Assembly (NCBI GenBank): GCA_963834945.1
Contig: CAWIDT010000012.1
Location: forward strand, 182,615 to 246,614
DNA from: R-RK-3 sp963834945
GTDB taxonomy: Bacteria; Pseudomonadota; Alphaproteobacteria; Rhizobiales; Rhodomicrobiaceae
Length of the DNA stretch: 64,000 bases
Direction: 5' to 3'
In this document: piece after piece, positions 27,444 through 36,078 of the stretch
Numbering within the stretch: position 1 is the first letter of the stretch
How the letters are laid out: the number at the start of each line of letters is the position of its first letter
Program-made: the position numbers and the translations under genes
The notes under the pieces: model-generated
Told to the model about the DNA's origin: nothing
The model's database searches: none
Seen by the model: only the letters and a program-made list of their open reading frames with translations

Positions 27444-28037
27444 ATGTTGGAAATGATCCTGCCGCTGACCCTATTCGGCCTGGCGTCCACCGTGACGCCG
27501 GGACCGAACAATGTGATGCTCACCGCTTCGGGCTCGGCCTTCGGATTCCGGCGGTCGATCCCGCATATGACGGGCATCACCGTCGGATTCCCGCTGATGC
27601 TGTTTACAGTGGGGCTTGGCCTGGGCGAAATTTTCACCCGCTATACGCAAATCCATGTGGCGCTGAAATATTTCGGAGCGGCCTTTCTGCTATACCTTGC
27701 ATGGAAGATCGCGCAATCCGGCCAAGCCAATGAGGGCGGCGACAGCGGCCGCCCGCTGACCTTCCTTGAAGCCGCCGCGTTTCAATGGGTCAATCCGAAA
27801 GCCTGGATCATGGCGGTCAGCGCCATCCCGGCCTTCACCACCCCCGGCGGCAATTACTATGCCGAGCTTTCGGTGATCTCGCTGGTGTTCGCGGCGATCT
27901 GCGTGCCCTCCTGCATCGCGTGGTGCCTGTTCGGCGTAGCGATCCGGCGGCTGATTCGCACGCCGGAAACGGCGCGAACCGTCAATATCGCGCTGGCGGC
28001 GCTGGCGGCGCTATCCGTCGTCTTGCTGTTCCTATGA
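27444..28037 (+). CDS. LysE family amino acid exporter
   Basis: A 197-residue inner-membrane protein of the LysE/RhtB translocator family. It has the N-terminal signature ASTVTPGPNNVMLTASGSAFG, the central FQWVNPKAWIMAVSA motif and about six hydrophobic segments. Such proteins export amino acids or their derivatives; the substrate cannot be assigned. Its stop overlaps by a few bases the stop of the convergent aminotransferase gene. Confidence 0.92.
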   Translation: MLEMILPLTLFGLASTVTPGPNNVMLTASGSAFGFRRSIPHMTGITVGFPLMLFTVGLGLGEIFTRYTQIHVALKYFGAAFLLYLAWKIAQSGQANEGGDSGRPLTFLEAAAFQWVNPKAWIMAVSAIPAFTTPGGNYYAELSVISLVFAAICVPSCIAWCLFGVAIRRLIRTPETARTVNIALAALAALSVVLLFL

Positions 28038-29420
28038 CTTGCCGCGCAGCTTTTCCTCGCCCACCCAGCTTTCTGCTCTGTCGAGCGCCCTTTCGAGGCA
28101 GTCGAACAGCGTATTGATCTCGCCGCCCTGAATGATCAGCGGCGGGCACATGACGATCGTATCGCCCGTGGCGCGCAGGATCAGCCCTTCCTCCTCGCAA
28201 AACTGGCTGACCTTGCCGGCCACGCCCAGCCGCGGGCTGAAGGCTTTGCGGCTCTCCTTGTCGGCGACCAGTTCCACCCCGGCCATCAAGCCGACGCCGC
28301 GCGTCTCGCCCACCAGCGGATGATCGGCGAGCGAGCGCAGGCGGGTCTGGAATATCGAGGCCACCGACCGGACATGGCCCGGAATATCGTCGCGCGCATA
28401 GATCTCAAGCGCCTTGACGCCAATGGCGCAGGAGAGCGGATGGCCGCCATAGGTGAAGCCATGCGCGAACGCGCCGATCTTGCGGCTTTGGTCCAGCATC
28501 GCCTGATACATCTCCTCGGACACCGTGATCGCGCCGAGCGGCGCATAGGCCGAGGTGAGCCCTTTGGCCATCGAGATGGTGTCGGGCCTGATCCCATAGG
28601 TCTGCGAGCCGAACATCCGGCCCGTGCGCCCGAAACCGCAGATCACCTCATCGACGATGAAGAGGATGTCGTATTTGTCCAGCACCGCCTGGATTTTCTC
28701 AAAATAGCCCTTCGGCGGCACGATAACGCCGCCCGCGCCCATCACCGGTTCGGCGATGAAGGCGGCCACCGTGTCGGGCCCCTCATGCTGGATCACGCCG
28801 TCCAGTTCCCGGGCTAGACGCGTGGAAAATGCCTCCTCCGTCTCCGACGGAAGCGCCTCGCGGTAAAAATGCGGACAAGTGAGATGGCGCGTCCAGGAGA
28901 AAGGCAGGTCGAAATCGAGATGGATGTTGGGCAGGCCGGTCAGGCTTGCCGCGGCCAGCGTCACGCCGTGATAGGCGCGCTTGCGCGAAATGATCTTCTT
29001 CTTCTTCGGCTTGCCGCGCGCATTGTTGTAGTACCAGGCGAGCTTGATCTGCGTATCGTTGGCCTCCGAGCCTGAGGCGGTGAAGAAGATCTTCGACGCG
29101 GGCGCGGGCGAAATCTCCTTCAGCCTTTCCGCCAGCTCGATCGCCGGATCGTGGCTCTTGCCGCCGAACAGATGCCCCGAGGCCAGCGTCCGGAGCTGCC
29201 TGCACCCCGCCTCGATCAGCTCCTCATTGCCATAACCGAGCGAAGTGCACCATAATCCGGCCATGCCTTCGATATAAGGCTTGCCCTGCGTATCGTACAC
29301 ATAGATGCCTTTACCCGATTCGATGATGAGCGGCCCGGTTTCGCGGAAGGCGGCGAGATTGGTATAGGGATGGACGAGGGTTTCGATATCGCGCGCGAGC
29401 GCGTTTGCGCTGACCGTCAT
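28032..29420 (-). CDS. Class III (omega) aminotransferase
   Basis: A 462-residue PLP enzyme. Seen are the N-terminal IYVYDTQGKPYIEGMAGLW, the cofactor-phosphate loop FTASGSEANDTQIKLAWYY, AYHGVTLAAASLTGL, the Asp of ILFIVDEVICGFGRTGRMFG and the Schiff-base lysine in SMAKGLTSAYAPLGA. This matches the omega-amino acid / polyamine:pyruvate aminotransferase group. Putrescine or beta-alanine are possible amino donors by family, but nothing here decides it. ATG 29420 begins a typical MTVSANALARDIETLVHPYTN. It converges on the LysE gene. Confidence 0.92.
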   Translation of the reverse strand: MTVSANALARDIETLVHPYTNLAAFRETGPLIIESGKGIYVYDTQGKPYIEGMAGLWCTSLGYGNEELIEAGCRQLRTLASGHLFGGKSHDPAIELAERLKEISPAPASKIFFTASGSEANDTQIKLAWYYNNARGKPKKKKIISRKRAYHGVTLAAASLTGLPNIHLDFDLPFSWTRHLTCPHFYREALPSETEEAFSTRLARELDGVIQHEGPDTVAAFIAEPVMGAGGVIVPPKGYFEKIQAVLDKYDILFIVDEVICGFGRTGRMFGSQTYGIRPDTISMAKGLTSAYAPLGAITVSEEMYQAMLDQSRKIGAFAHGFTYGGHPLSCAIGVKALEIYARDDIPGHVRSVASIFQTRLRSLADHPLVGETRGVGLMAGVELVADKESRKAFSPRLGVAGKVSQFCEEEGLILRATGDTIVMCPPLIIQGGEINTLFDCLERALDRAESWVGEEKLRGKS

Positions 29421-29559
29421 GGCGGTCTTGACCTTCCTGCTGCAACTTAAAGGACGCTGGTAGCTTACGTGTCTGCTATCGGCAAGGCTTCCGCGGCAGC
29501 GCGATTTGCCATTATGAACATCTCGATGCTAAAAAGGGACCGAAGTCGGAGAAGAGCGG

Positions 29560-30627
29560 TTGCGCTACACGTTGCATAAATCGCGGAAAGCCGTATGGAG
29601 CCAGCGGATCGCTCTGCTGTTTCTCCTGCTGTTTGCGATCACTTTCGGGCTGCATCGGACCGGGCATCTGCAGACGCCCGTGGCGATGAAGCTGTTCGGC
29701 GCCGCGCTGTTCGGCGCTGTCGTCGCGGTCGGGCTGGCCTTTGTCGGGCTCGCCGGCATCTGGCGCGAAGGCTATACGGGTGCGGGCAAGGCCATTGCCG
29801 GCCTCCTGTGCGGCGTGCTGATGCTGGCCGGTCCTTTGTGGTCGCTGCCGGACCTGCTGGCGTTTCCCCGGATTCATGAAGTCACCACCGATGTTGACAG
29901 CCCGCCGGCCTTCCAGAAGCTTGCCGCCGAGCGCAGGGTCGAGGGCGCCAACTCGCCCGATTACCAGCGCTTCGAAGCCGCGCTGCAGGCCAAGGCCTAT
30001 CCGGACATCAAGCCTCTGCCCGTGAACAGGCCGACCGAGGACACCTACAGCGCCGTGCGCGAAGCGGTAAACACGCTTGACTGGAACATCGTTTCGGAAA
30101 CCCCCCCGGAGGACGGCAGGCCTGGCCTGATCGAGGCCAGCGACCGGTCGAAAATATTCGGCTTTACCGACGACATGGTGATCAGGGTTTCGGGCGTCGG
30201 CAAGGCCGCCAAGGTGGACGTGAGATCCTCGTCGCGCTATGGCGGCCATGATCTCGGCCGCAACGCCAGGCATGTCCGTGTGCTGTTCTCCGAGGTCAAG
30301 ACGCGCCTGACCGCTCTCGATCGGACCGAGATGATGGAGAAGCAGGTCGCAATCCGCGAATTGCGGATGCAGAAGGCGCTGGAGAAGAAGGAACGCGAGC
30401 GCGAGCTGGCCGAGAAAGAGGAGCGGCGCCGCCAGCAGCAGCGCGCCGCCGCGATCAGCCGGGAGCGGCAGATATCGAGTAGCGAGAATGGCGGCCAAGC
30501 CGAGGCTCAGCCGTCACACGTCCAGTCTCGGCCAGCAGTTCAAGATGCGCGAGCACAGAATAAGCAGCCGCAGCGCGTAAGGACTCCGCAAGCTTTTCGT
30601 AAATTCTGGGAGTTATTAGGTCAATAG
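29560..30627 (+). CDS. DUF1499 domain membrane protein with charged C-terminal tail
   Basis: A 355-residue protein beginning at a TTG after GGAGAAG. Three N-terminal hydrophobic segments (ALLFLLLFAITFGLHR, LFGAALFGAVVAVGLAFVGLA, AGLLCGVLMLAGPLW) precede a DUF1499 domain (FPRIHEVTTDVDSPPAF; IFGFTDDMVIRVSG; SSSRYGGHDLGRNARHV). The last ~90 residues are a Lys/Glu/Arg/Gln-rich helix, probably a coiled coil. The 3' 173 bases overlap the end of the convergent metallo-hydrolase gene, so the true stop may be earlier if a frameshift is present. The function of DUF1499 is unknown. Confidence 0.8.
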   Translation: MRYTLHKSRKAVWSQRIALLFLLLFAITFGLHRTGHLQTPVAMKLFGAALFGAVVAVGLAFVGLAGIWREGYTGAGKAIAGLLCGVLMLAGPLWSLPDLLAFPRIHEVTTDVDSPPAFQKLAAERRVEGANSPDYQRFEAALQAKAYPDIKPLPVNRPTEDTYSAVREAVNTLDWNIVSETPPEDGRPGLIEASDRSKIFGFTDDMVIRVSGVGKAAKVDVRSSSRYGGHDLGRNARHVRVLFSEVKTRLTALDRTEMMEKQVAIRELRMQKALEKKERERELAEKEERRRQQQRAAAISRERQISSSENGGQAEAQPSHVQSRPAVQDARAQNKQPQRVRTPQAFRKFWELLGQ

Positions 30628-31381
30628 TATCCAGCCCATCGCGCAGGCAGTCGAGGATCTGCGATTCCCGCCAGCGTCGATGCACGATGAAGGCCTTCAC
30701 CAGCCTCTGCGCCTGATCGATGCGCCCGCCATGGCCGGGAAAATAGACGGTCTCGGGCCGCTTCAGCAGCATCTCCAGCGAGTCGATATAGTCGCCCATA
30801 TGGCCTTCCGGAGGCGCGACGACGCTGGTGTTCCACCCCATCACATGATCGCCCGACAGCAGCGTCTTGCTATCGCCAAGCGCAAAGCATAGATGATCCG
30901 GCGCATGGCCGGGCGAATAGATCGCTTCCAGCTGCCAATCGCCCCCGGTGATCCGCTCGCCGCCTTTCAATGCCGTGTCGGGGGTAAAATCCGCATCGAG
31001 AAAGGATTCGCTCCCCTGATCCTGTTGGACCGCGCGCCGTGACGCCGGGTCCGAGCCGTAACCCAGAATTTCCGCGCCGGTCGCGTCGGCGAATTTCGCC
31101 AGGCCGGCGCTGTGGTCCTTGTGGGTGTGCGTCAGGAAGATGTGCGAGACGCGCTCACCGCCGCGTTCCAGCTCAGATAGGATCGCGGTCCGGTGCGCCT
31201 CGTCATCCGGGCCGGGGTCGATCACGGCCACGGTGCCGGTTCCGACGATATAGCTGTTGGTGCCCTTGAATGTGAACGGGCTGGGATTGTTCGCGACGAT
31301 GCGCCTCAGGCCGGGCGTCACGGTGTCAGCCACGCCGTAGTCGCAGTCGAAATCGCGTGAAAAGGGCAAATCGATACTCAT
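30455..31381 (-). CDS. MBL-fold metallo-hydrolase
   Basis: A 308-residue metallo-beta-lactamase-fold protein. The metal motif THTHKDHSAG (HxHxDH type) is followed by further ligands in YSPGHAPDHLCF and LLSGDHVMGW, with a C-terminal winged region typical of the glyoxalase II/LACTB2-like group. ATG 31381 follows CGGAG and starts MSIDLPFSRDF; a longer frame starts at 31417. The substrate is unknown. Its 3' end overlaps the DUF1499 gene on the other strand by 173 bases. Confidence 0.88.
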   Translation of the reverse strand: MSIDLPFSRDFDCDYGVADTVTPGLRRIVANNPSPFTFKGTNSYIVGTGTVAVIDPGPDDEAHRTAILSELERGGERVSHIFLTHTHKDHSAGLAKFADATGAEILGYGSDPASRRAVQQDQGSESFLDADFTPDTALKGGERITGGDWQLEAIYSPGHAPDHLCFALGDSKTLLSGDHVMGWNTSVVAPPEGHMGDYIDSLEMLLKRPETVYFPGHGGRIDQAQRLVKAFIVHRRWRESQILDCLRDGLDTIDLITPRIYEKLAESLRAAAAYSVLAHLELLAETGRVTAEPRLGRHSRYSISAAPG

Positions 31382-31518
31382 GTTCGCTCCGGCCTGTGCC
31401 CGAGGGTGACGGACCAACCGATTTTCGCCGACGGCGTCCCAAAGCGTTCGGCACCGCTTCGGCCATTCATAGCCGCCGAACGAAGGGAAATATAGTGCGC
31501 GCCGGGGCGGCTGGAAGC

Positions 31519-32127
31519 TCAGGCCGCGCTACGGTCCAGGGATTGGCCGGCTGCCGCTACCGGTCCCAGAAGATTGACCATCAGCGCGGTGGCTGGAACA
31601 TCCTCATTGTTGGCGATGCGATGCGGCCGGTCGCCGGCATAGCGGGCGGTTTCTCCCGCTGCCACCTGAAACTGCTCGTCGCCCGAGGTAACCAGAACCG
31701 AACCGGCCAGAACGGTAAGATTTTCGATCGAACCGGCCGGATGCGGCTCCGATTCCAGCACGCCGCCCGGTTCGGCTTCCAGATAGTACCATTGCACCAG
31801 CTCGACCGTCTTGATCCAGCCGATGATACGCAGCCGGCAGCGCCCGTCGTCGCTCAAAAGCACGGGCGTGCCGGAGGGGCCCAGCTTTTCGACCAGCGCG
31901 GGCGCTTCCTCGCCGCGCAGCATGTCCTCGATCGGCGAGTTCAGCGCCTTAGCCAGCTTGTACAGCGTGCCGAGCGTGGGGTTGGTTTCGTTCTTCTCGA
32001 TTTGCGAAATAATGGACTTGGCCACGCCCGATTGCTCGGACAAATCCCCTAAGGAGTAATTATAGGCCCGCCGCAACCGATTAAGGGTTTTGCCGAGCTT
32101 TGCTGCCATATTGGGCGGCTCCGTCAT
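31519..32127 (-). CDS. XRE family regulator with C-terminal cupin domain
   Basis: A 202-residue regulator. The HTH spans about residues 10-65 (LNRLRRAYNYSLGDLSEQSG, VAKSIISQIEKNETNPTLGTL) and a cupin sensor fills the C-terminal half (SIENLTVLAGSVLVTSGDEQ, ETARYAGDRPHRIANNED). Proteins of this build often control amino acid, polyamine or sulfur metabolism. ATG 32127 follows AAAGGAC. A palindrome TGTTCT-N6-AGAACA 52-70 bases upstream is a likely autoregulatory operator, and the sulfite reductase operon begins ~300 bases away in the divergent direction. Confidence 0.9.
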   Translation of the reverse strand: MTEPPNMAAKLGKTLNRLRRAYNYSLGDLSEQSGVAKSIISQIEKNETNPTLGTLYKLAKALNSPIEDMLRGEEAPALVEKLGPSGTPVLLSDDGRCRLRIIGWIKTVELVQWYYLEAEPGGVLESEPHPAGSIENLTVLAGSVLVTSGDEQFQVAAGETARYAGDRPHRIANNEDVPATALMVNLLGPVAAAGQSLDRSAA

Positions 32128-32178
32128 GGAAATGTCCTTTCGCATTGACATTTTTTCGCCGTGACCTCATCTACCAAT

Positions 32179-32196
32179 TGTTCTATAAAAAGAACA
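32179..32196. promoter_or_regulatory. Candidate operator TGTTCT-N6-AGAACA
   Basis: A perfect 6-base inverted repeat with an AT spacer (ATAAAA) lies between the XRE-cupin gene and the divergent DUF2849 gene. Its symmetry and position suit an HTH dimer. It may overlap a -10 element (TATAAA). Which gene it controls is inference. Confidence 0.55.
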
Positions 32197-32435
32197 CACG
32201 GAACGGCATTTCAGGCGCAAGACAGGCGATTGCGTCGGATATTCAAAGGCTGTCCGCTGTCATCCGGCGCTCCACAAGGAAAATGCGTGGGCTGACAGGT
32301 TACCTTTTTAGCATTGGCGTTCGTTTCTGAAAACAAAATTCGGAAAACGGCCCAGTTCTTAGGACGATATTCGCCAGATGTGCGCCTTCGCGCAACACGG
32401 GTGTCGCAGAACGGTCAATTCGAGCGGAGATGGTC

Positions 32436-32792
32436 ATGGCAAAGAAACCAGCATTGCAAATCGTTACCGCGAACCATCTTCTGGAAGGCCACTCTATATT
32501 CCTTGGCGAGGATGGCTGGACGACCGATCACCACGCCTCGCGCGTCGCCGTGACCGCCGAGGAGGCCGCCGCACTTGAAGCCTACGGCCGGGTGGACGAA
32601 GACGCCAATTACGTTGTCGGCGTGTATCTGGTCGCTGTCGAGTTCGGCGCCGACGGCAATCCGGAGCCGACCCACTACCGCGAAAAGATGCGCGTTCGCG
32701 CCAGGCCGTCTTTCTGGCCGGACCCGGTGAAGCAGCGCGCCAAAGCCGTCAAGCAGAAGCGCGACGGTGAGGCAAACCATGTATCTGTATGA
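32436..32792 (+). CDS. DUF2849 domain-containing protein
   Basis: A 118-residue protein matching DUF2849, a small family found immediately upstream of the sulfite/nitrite reductase gene in many alphaproteobacteria. Recognisable parts are LQIVTANHLLEGHSIFLGED, NYVVGVYLVAVEF and HYREKMRVRARPSFWPDPV. The ATG at 32436 has CGGAG at a better distance than the ATG six bases earlier. It overlaps the next gene by 14 bases. A role in siroheme enzyme assembly or electron supply is possible but not shown. Confidence 0.88.
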   Translation: MAKKPALQIVTANHLLEGHSIFLGEDGWTTDHHASRVAVTAEEAAALEAYGRVDEDANYVVGVYLVAVEFGADGNPEPTHYREKMRVRARPSFWPDPVKQRAKAVKQKRDGEANHVSV

Positions 32793-34431
32793 CGAATTCG
32801 ACCGCCAGTTCGTTCGTGAGCGGGTCGCGCAGTTTCGCGGGCAGGTGGAACGCCGCCTCTCCGGGGCCTTGAACGAGGAAGAATTCCGCCCGCTGCGGCT
32901 GATGAACGGGCTTTATCTGCAACTGCACGCCTATATGCTGCGGGTCGCCGTGCCCTACGGCACGCTGTCGTCCAGGCAGATGCGCAAGCTGGCGGACATC
33001 GCGGACAAATATGATCGCGGCTACGGCCATTTTACCACCCGGCAGAACATTCAATATAATTGGCCCAAGCTGAAGGATGTGCCCGACATTCTCGAAGAGC
33101 TGGCCGAAGTCGAGATGCATGCGATCCAGACATCGGGAAACTGCATCCGCAATGTCACAGCCGACCCCTATGCGGGTGTCGCGGCCGATGAAATCGCCGA
33201 TCCGCGCCCGACCGGCGAATTGCTGCGGCAATGGTCGAGCAATCACCCGGAATTCTCGTTTCTGCCACGCAAATTCAAGATCGCGGTGACGGGCGCCGCC
33301 GCCGACAGAGCGGTGATCAAATTCCACGATATCGGCCTGCGCATCGTGCGAGCACCGGACGGACAGCTCGGCTATGAGGTCTGGGCGGGCGGCGGGCTTG
33401 GCCGGACGCCGATGATCGGCATCAAGGTGCGGGATTTTGTGCCGGCGGCGGATCTGATCCGTTATGTCGAAGCCATCATGCGCGTCTACAATGCCGAGGG
33501 GCGGCGCGACAACAAATACAAAGCCCGGATGAAGATCCTGGTGCACGAAAAGGGCGGCGAGAATTTCCGGCAGGCGGTCGAGGATGAGTTCGCTCGCATC
33601 GAACACGACCCGTCGGCACCCGTCGAAAAGGAGCTGCGCCGGATCGAGGCGTTCTTCGCGCCGCCGGCTTATCAGACGGTGGCGAATGGCGATGCGTCGG
33701 CGGGCAATGGCGCCGGCCACGCCGATTTTGCCCGCTGGGCGCGCGTCAATACCAGACCGCACAAGGTGCCGGGCTACGCGATCGCGGTGATCTCGCTCAA
33801 GCCAACGGGCGGAGCGCCGGGCGATGCCACGGGCGAGGAGATGCGCGCCATGGCCGACGCCGCCGACGCCTTCAGCTTCGGCGAGCTGCGCGTTTCCGCC
33901 GAGCAGAACATCATCCTGCCCAATGTGCGGACATCGGACCTGTTCGCGCTCTGGCAGGATCTGGAGAAGGCGGGTCTGGGCGCCGCCAATGCCGAGATGA
34001 TCTCCGATGTGGTCTCCTGCCCCGGCCTCGACTATTGCGCGCTGGCGACGGCGCGATCGATCCCGATCGCCCAGGAAATTACCGAGCGCTTCGCCGAGCC
34101 GACATTGCAGGAGAAGATCGGCCCGATCCGCATCAAGATCTCGGGCTGCATCAATGCCTGCGGCCATCATCATGTGGGCGACATCGGCATCCTCGGCCTG
34201 GAGAAGACGGGCGCGGAAGCCTATCAGATCACGCTCGGCGGCGATCCGACCGAAACCGCCGCCATTGGCGAGCGCTCCGGCCCCGGTTTTCCGGCTGAGG
34301 GGGTTGTGGACGCCATCGAGCGCCTGATCCACTTCTATCTCGACAAGCGGCAGGACGGCGAAACCTTCAAACAGGCCTATCAGCGCATCGGCCACGAGGT
34401 GATGAAGGACGCGCTCTATGCCCCTCATTAA
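32779..34431 (+). CDS. cysI: Nitrite/sulfite reductase, siroheme/4Fe-4S hemoprotein
   Basis: Reduces sulfite to sulfide in cysteine synthesis. The 550-residue protein has two ferredoxin-like half domains (HFTTRQNIQYNWPKL; LRVSAEQNIILPNV) and the 4Fe-4S/siroheme cysteines in SCPGLDYCALATA and GCINACGHHHVGD (C-x5-C and C-x3-C). ATG 32779 begins MYLYDEFDRQFVRERVAQF. It overlaps DUF2849 upstream and DUF934 downstream by 14 bases each, a tightly coupled operon. cysK for the next step lies at 52.7 kb. Assimilatory nitrite reductase is the alternative, but DUF2849/DUF934 neighbours favour sulfite. Confidence 0.9.
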   Translation: MYLYDEFDRQFVRERVAQFRGQVERRLSGALNEEEFRPLRLMNGLYLQLHAYMLRVAVPYGTLSSRQMRKLADIADKYDRGYGHFTTRQNIQYNWPKLKDVPDILEELAEVEMHAIQTSGNCIRNVTADPYAGVAADEIADPRPTGELLRQWSSNHPEFSFLPRKFKIAVTGAAADRAVIKFHDIGLRIVRAPDGQLGYEVWAGGGLGRTPMIGIKVRDFVPAADLIRYVEAIMRVYNAEGRRDNKYKARMKILVHEKGGENFRQAVEDEFARIEHDPSAPVEKELRRIEAFFAPPAYQTVANGDASAGNGAGHADFARWARVNTRPHKVPGYAIAVISLKPTGGAPGDATGEEMRAMADAADAFSFGELRVSAEQNIILPNVRTSDLFALWQDLEKAGLGAANAEMISDVVSCPGLDYCALATARSIPIAQEITERFAEPTLQEKIGPIRIKISGCINACGHHHVGDIGILGLEKTGAEAYQITLGGDPTETAAIGERSGPGFPAEGVVDAIERLIHFYLDKRQDGETFKQAYQRIGHEVMKDALYAPH

Positions 34432-34921
34432 GGATGGCCACTTCGTCGCCGATGACTGGCTGCGTCCGGCGGCGGGCGAACCGCTACCGGCGGGCGCCAA
34501 GCTGCTACTGCCGCTGGATCGGCTGATCGAGGAAGGCGAGAGCCTTGCCGCGCAAGCACACGCGCTCGGCGCCGATCTGTCGAACGATACCGATGTGGGG
34601 CGGGTCGACCCGTGGATCGCCCGCCTTGCGCTGATTTCGGTCTCCTTCCCAAAATCCTCCGATGGTCGGGGCTTCTCGGTGGCGGCGCGGCTGAGACGGC
34701 ATGGCTATCGGGGCGAATTGCGGGCCAGCGGCCACATAATCGCCGACCAATATGCGTTGGCCAAGGGCTGCGGTTTCGACACGATCGAGATTTCCGATGC
34801 CCAGGCCCTGCGCCAGCCCGAAGCCCATTGGACCGAGGCCGACCGGGCGATGAGCCTTGCCTATCAGCGCGGCTATGCCGGGTTGCGCAACATCCTGAGC
34901 GCACGCTGGGCGGCGGACTGA
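34418..34921 (+). CDS. DUF934 domain-containing protein
   Basis: A 167-residue protein of the DUF934 family, the usual partner of the siroheme sulfite reductase in alphaproteobacteria. It has VGRVDPWIARLALISVSFPK, the GRGFSVAARLRRHGYRGELR segment, GHIIADQYALAKGCGFDTIE and a C-terminal MSLAYQRGY. It overlaps the cysI stop by 14 bases. cysH, often the next gene, is absent here; the operon ends at a palindromic repeat. Molecular function is unknown. Confidence 0.88.
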   Translation: MPLIKDGHFVADDWLRPAAGEPLPAGAKLLLPLDRLIEEGESLAAQAHALGADLSNDTDVGRVDPWIARLALISVSFPKSSDGRGFSVAARLRRHGYRGELRASGHIIADQYALAKGCGFDTIEISDAQALRQPEAHWTEADRAMSLAYQRGYAGLRNILSARWAAD

Positions 34922-34927
34922 AGCCCC

Positions 34928-35033
34928 TCTGGATCGGGATCATTTCTGACAGAAACGATCCTGATCTCTACCTATTTGCTTGCGCACGGTTTTTTAGGAG
35001 AACTGGTATCCACTTTTCCTGATCGTGCTCTAA
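34928..35033. repeat. MITE-like palindromic intergenic repeat
   Basis: About 105 bases with inverted ends: GGATCGGGATCATTTC on the left and, read from the right on the minus strand, TTAGAGCACGATCAGGAAAA. The centre is an AT-rich stretch with GGTTTTTTAGG. It shares its terminal TAGAGC/GATC pattern with the IS630 copies, suggesting a non-autonomous relative. Its right end supplies the TAG stop codon of the neighbouring YdcF gene. Confidence 0.6.
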
Positions 35034-35809
35034 TCTATCCTGCCGAGCAGCCGGTAAACCAGCAGCCCGACCCATTCCTTGGCGGCCAGATCGATGCGCC
35101 GCCATGCGTCGGACGGGCGGTCCGGAAGCCGCAGCAGGTCCTCGGCGCCGCGGGTGCGGAAATCCACCGGCCAGGGCGTGACGTTGAAGCCGGCGGCGCG
35201 GAAGCAGCCGATGGCGCGCGGCATGTGAAACGCCGAGGTGACGAGCAGCCACCGCTCGCCGGGTGCGGGTGTCAGCAGCGCCTTGGTGAAGGCGGCGTTC
35301 TCCGCTGTCGTGCGCGATTTGTCCTCCAATAGGATGCGGGCGCCGTCAATGCCAATGCGGGTGAAGAAGCGCTTGGCAACCCCCGCTTCGCCCATGCTTT
35401 TATAGATCAGCGCGCCGTCCCCGCCCGAAATCACGATGCGGGCGTTCGGAAAGCGATACGCCAAGGCGGCGGTCTCGGTCAGCCGCTCGGCGGCTTCGTT
35501 GAGGGCGATCTCGTCCCCCGTGCTGGTGATCAGCGTGTCGATCATGCCGCCCAGCACGATCATACCGTCGATGCCGGGCAGGTCCTGCATCGGCGGATGC
35601 GAATATTGCCGCTCCAAGGCGAAGATCATGGCGTTCGCGAGTGGTGAAAGCCCGCCAATAGCATAGATCAGCGCCGCGACGCCGATGAACCGGATGCCGA
35701 GCCAGATCCGGCCGCGCCAATAAAGCCAGAATCCTGTGCCAAAAAGCAGGATCAGCACGCAGGACGGCTGAAAGAAGAACCAGATGATCTTCGACGCGTA
35801 AAACAGCAT
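35030..35809 (-). CDS. YdcF/DUF218 (ElyC/SanA-like) family protein
   Basis: A 259-residue protein with two N-terminal membrane helices (IIWFFFQPSCVLILLFGTGFWLY and IRFIGVAALIYAIGGL, key hydrophobic cores) followed by a DUF218 domain: GIDGMIVLGG, ARIVISGGDGALIYKSM, LLEDKSRTTAENAAF and WLLVTSAFHMPRAIGCFRAAG. Related proteins (ElyC, SanA) affect envelope peptidoglycan and barrier function; the role here is inferred from family only. Its stop TAG lies within the end of the palindromic repeat at 34928-35033, so the original C-terminus may have been trimmed slightly. Confidence 0.88.
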   Translation of the reverse strand: MLFYASKIIWFFFQPSCVLILLFGTGFWLYWRGRIWLGIRFIGVAALIYAIGGLSPLANAMIFALERQYSHPPMQDLPGIDGMIVLGGMIDTLITSTGDEIALNEAAERLTETAALAYRFPNARIVISGGDGALIYKSMGEAGVAKRFFTRIGIDGARILLEDKSRTTAENAAFTKALLTPAPGERWLLVTSAFHMPRAIGCFRAAGFNVTPWPVDFRTRGAEDLLRLPDRPSDAWRRIDLAAKEWVGLLVYRLLGRID

Positions 35810-35952
35810 GTGTTCGCCTTGCTACGGGGCCGGCATCCGCGCCTGGCCTGCCGGGTGATATCCCACAGGGCGGTGTGCGCGTCCACGGCTGAGGCGCGGG
35901 CTCCCGGCTGTGTTGCCAGGGTGCTGCGGAACTTTGGGCGCGGTTGGCCATT

Positions 35953-35980
35953 CTTGAATGTGGCCGCCCCAAATCTATAT
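35953..35980 (+). promoter_or_regulatory. RpoH (sigma-32) type promoter for hsp20
   Basis: CTTGAA at 35953-35958 and CTATAT at 35975-35980 are separated by 16 bases, matching the alphaproteobacterial RpoH consensus (CTTGAA / CYTAT-T). Transcription would start about 90 bases before hsp20. The leader can fold so that CCCC (about 36040) pairs with the GGGGG just before the ATG and TTGA pairs with TCAA, possibly a temperature-sensitive structure. Confidence 0.7.
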
Positions 35981-36078
35981 AATTGGGTGTGGTTCCGGAG
36001 CGCCGCATGGGCTCCGCAGCGTGTTGGCATCGGCGCTACCCCGGCACGTTGAGGTCGCTTTTTCAAGGGCTTTGGGGG

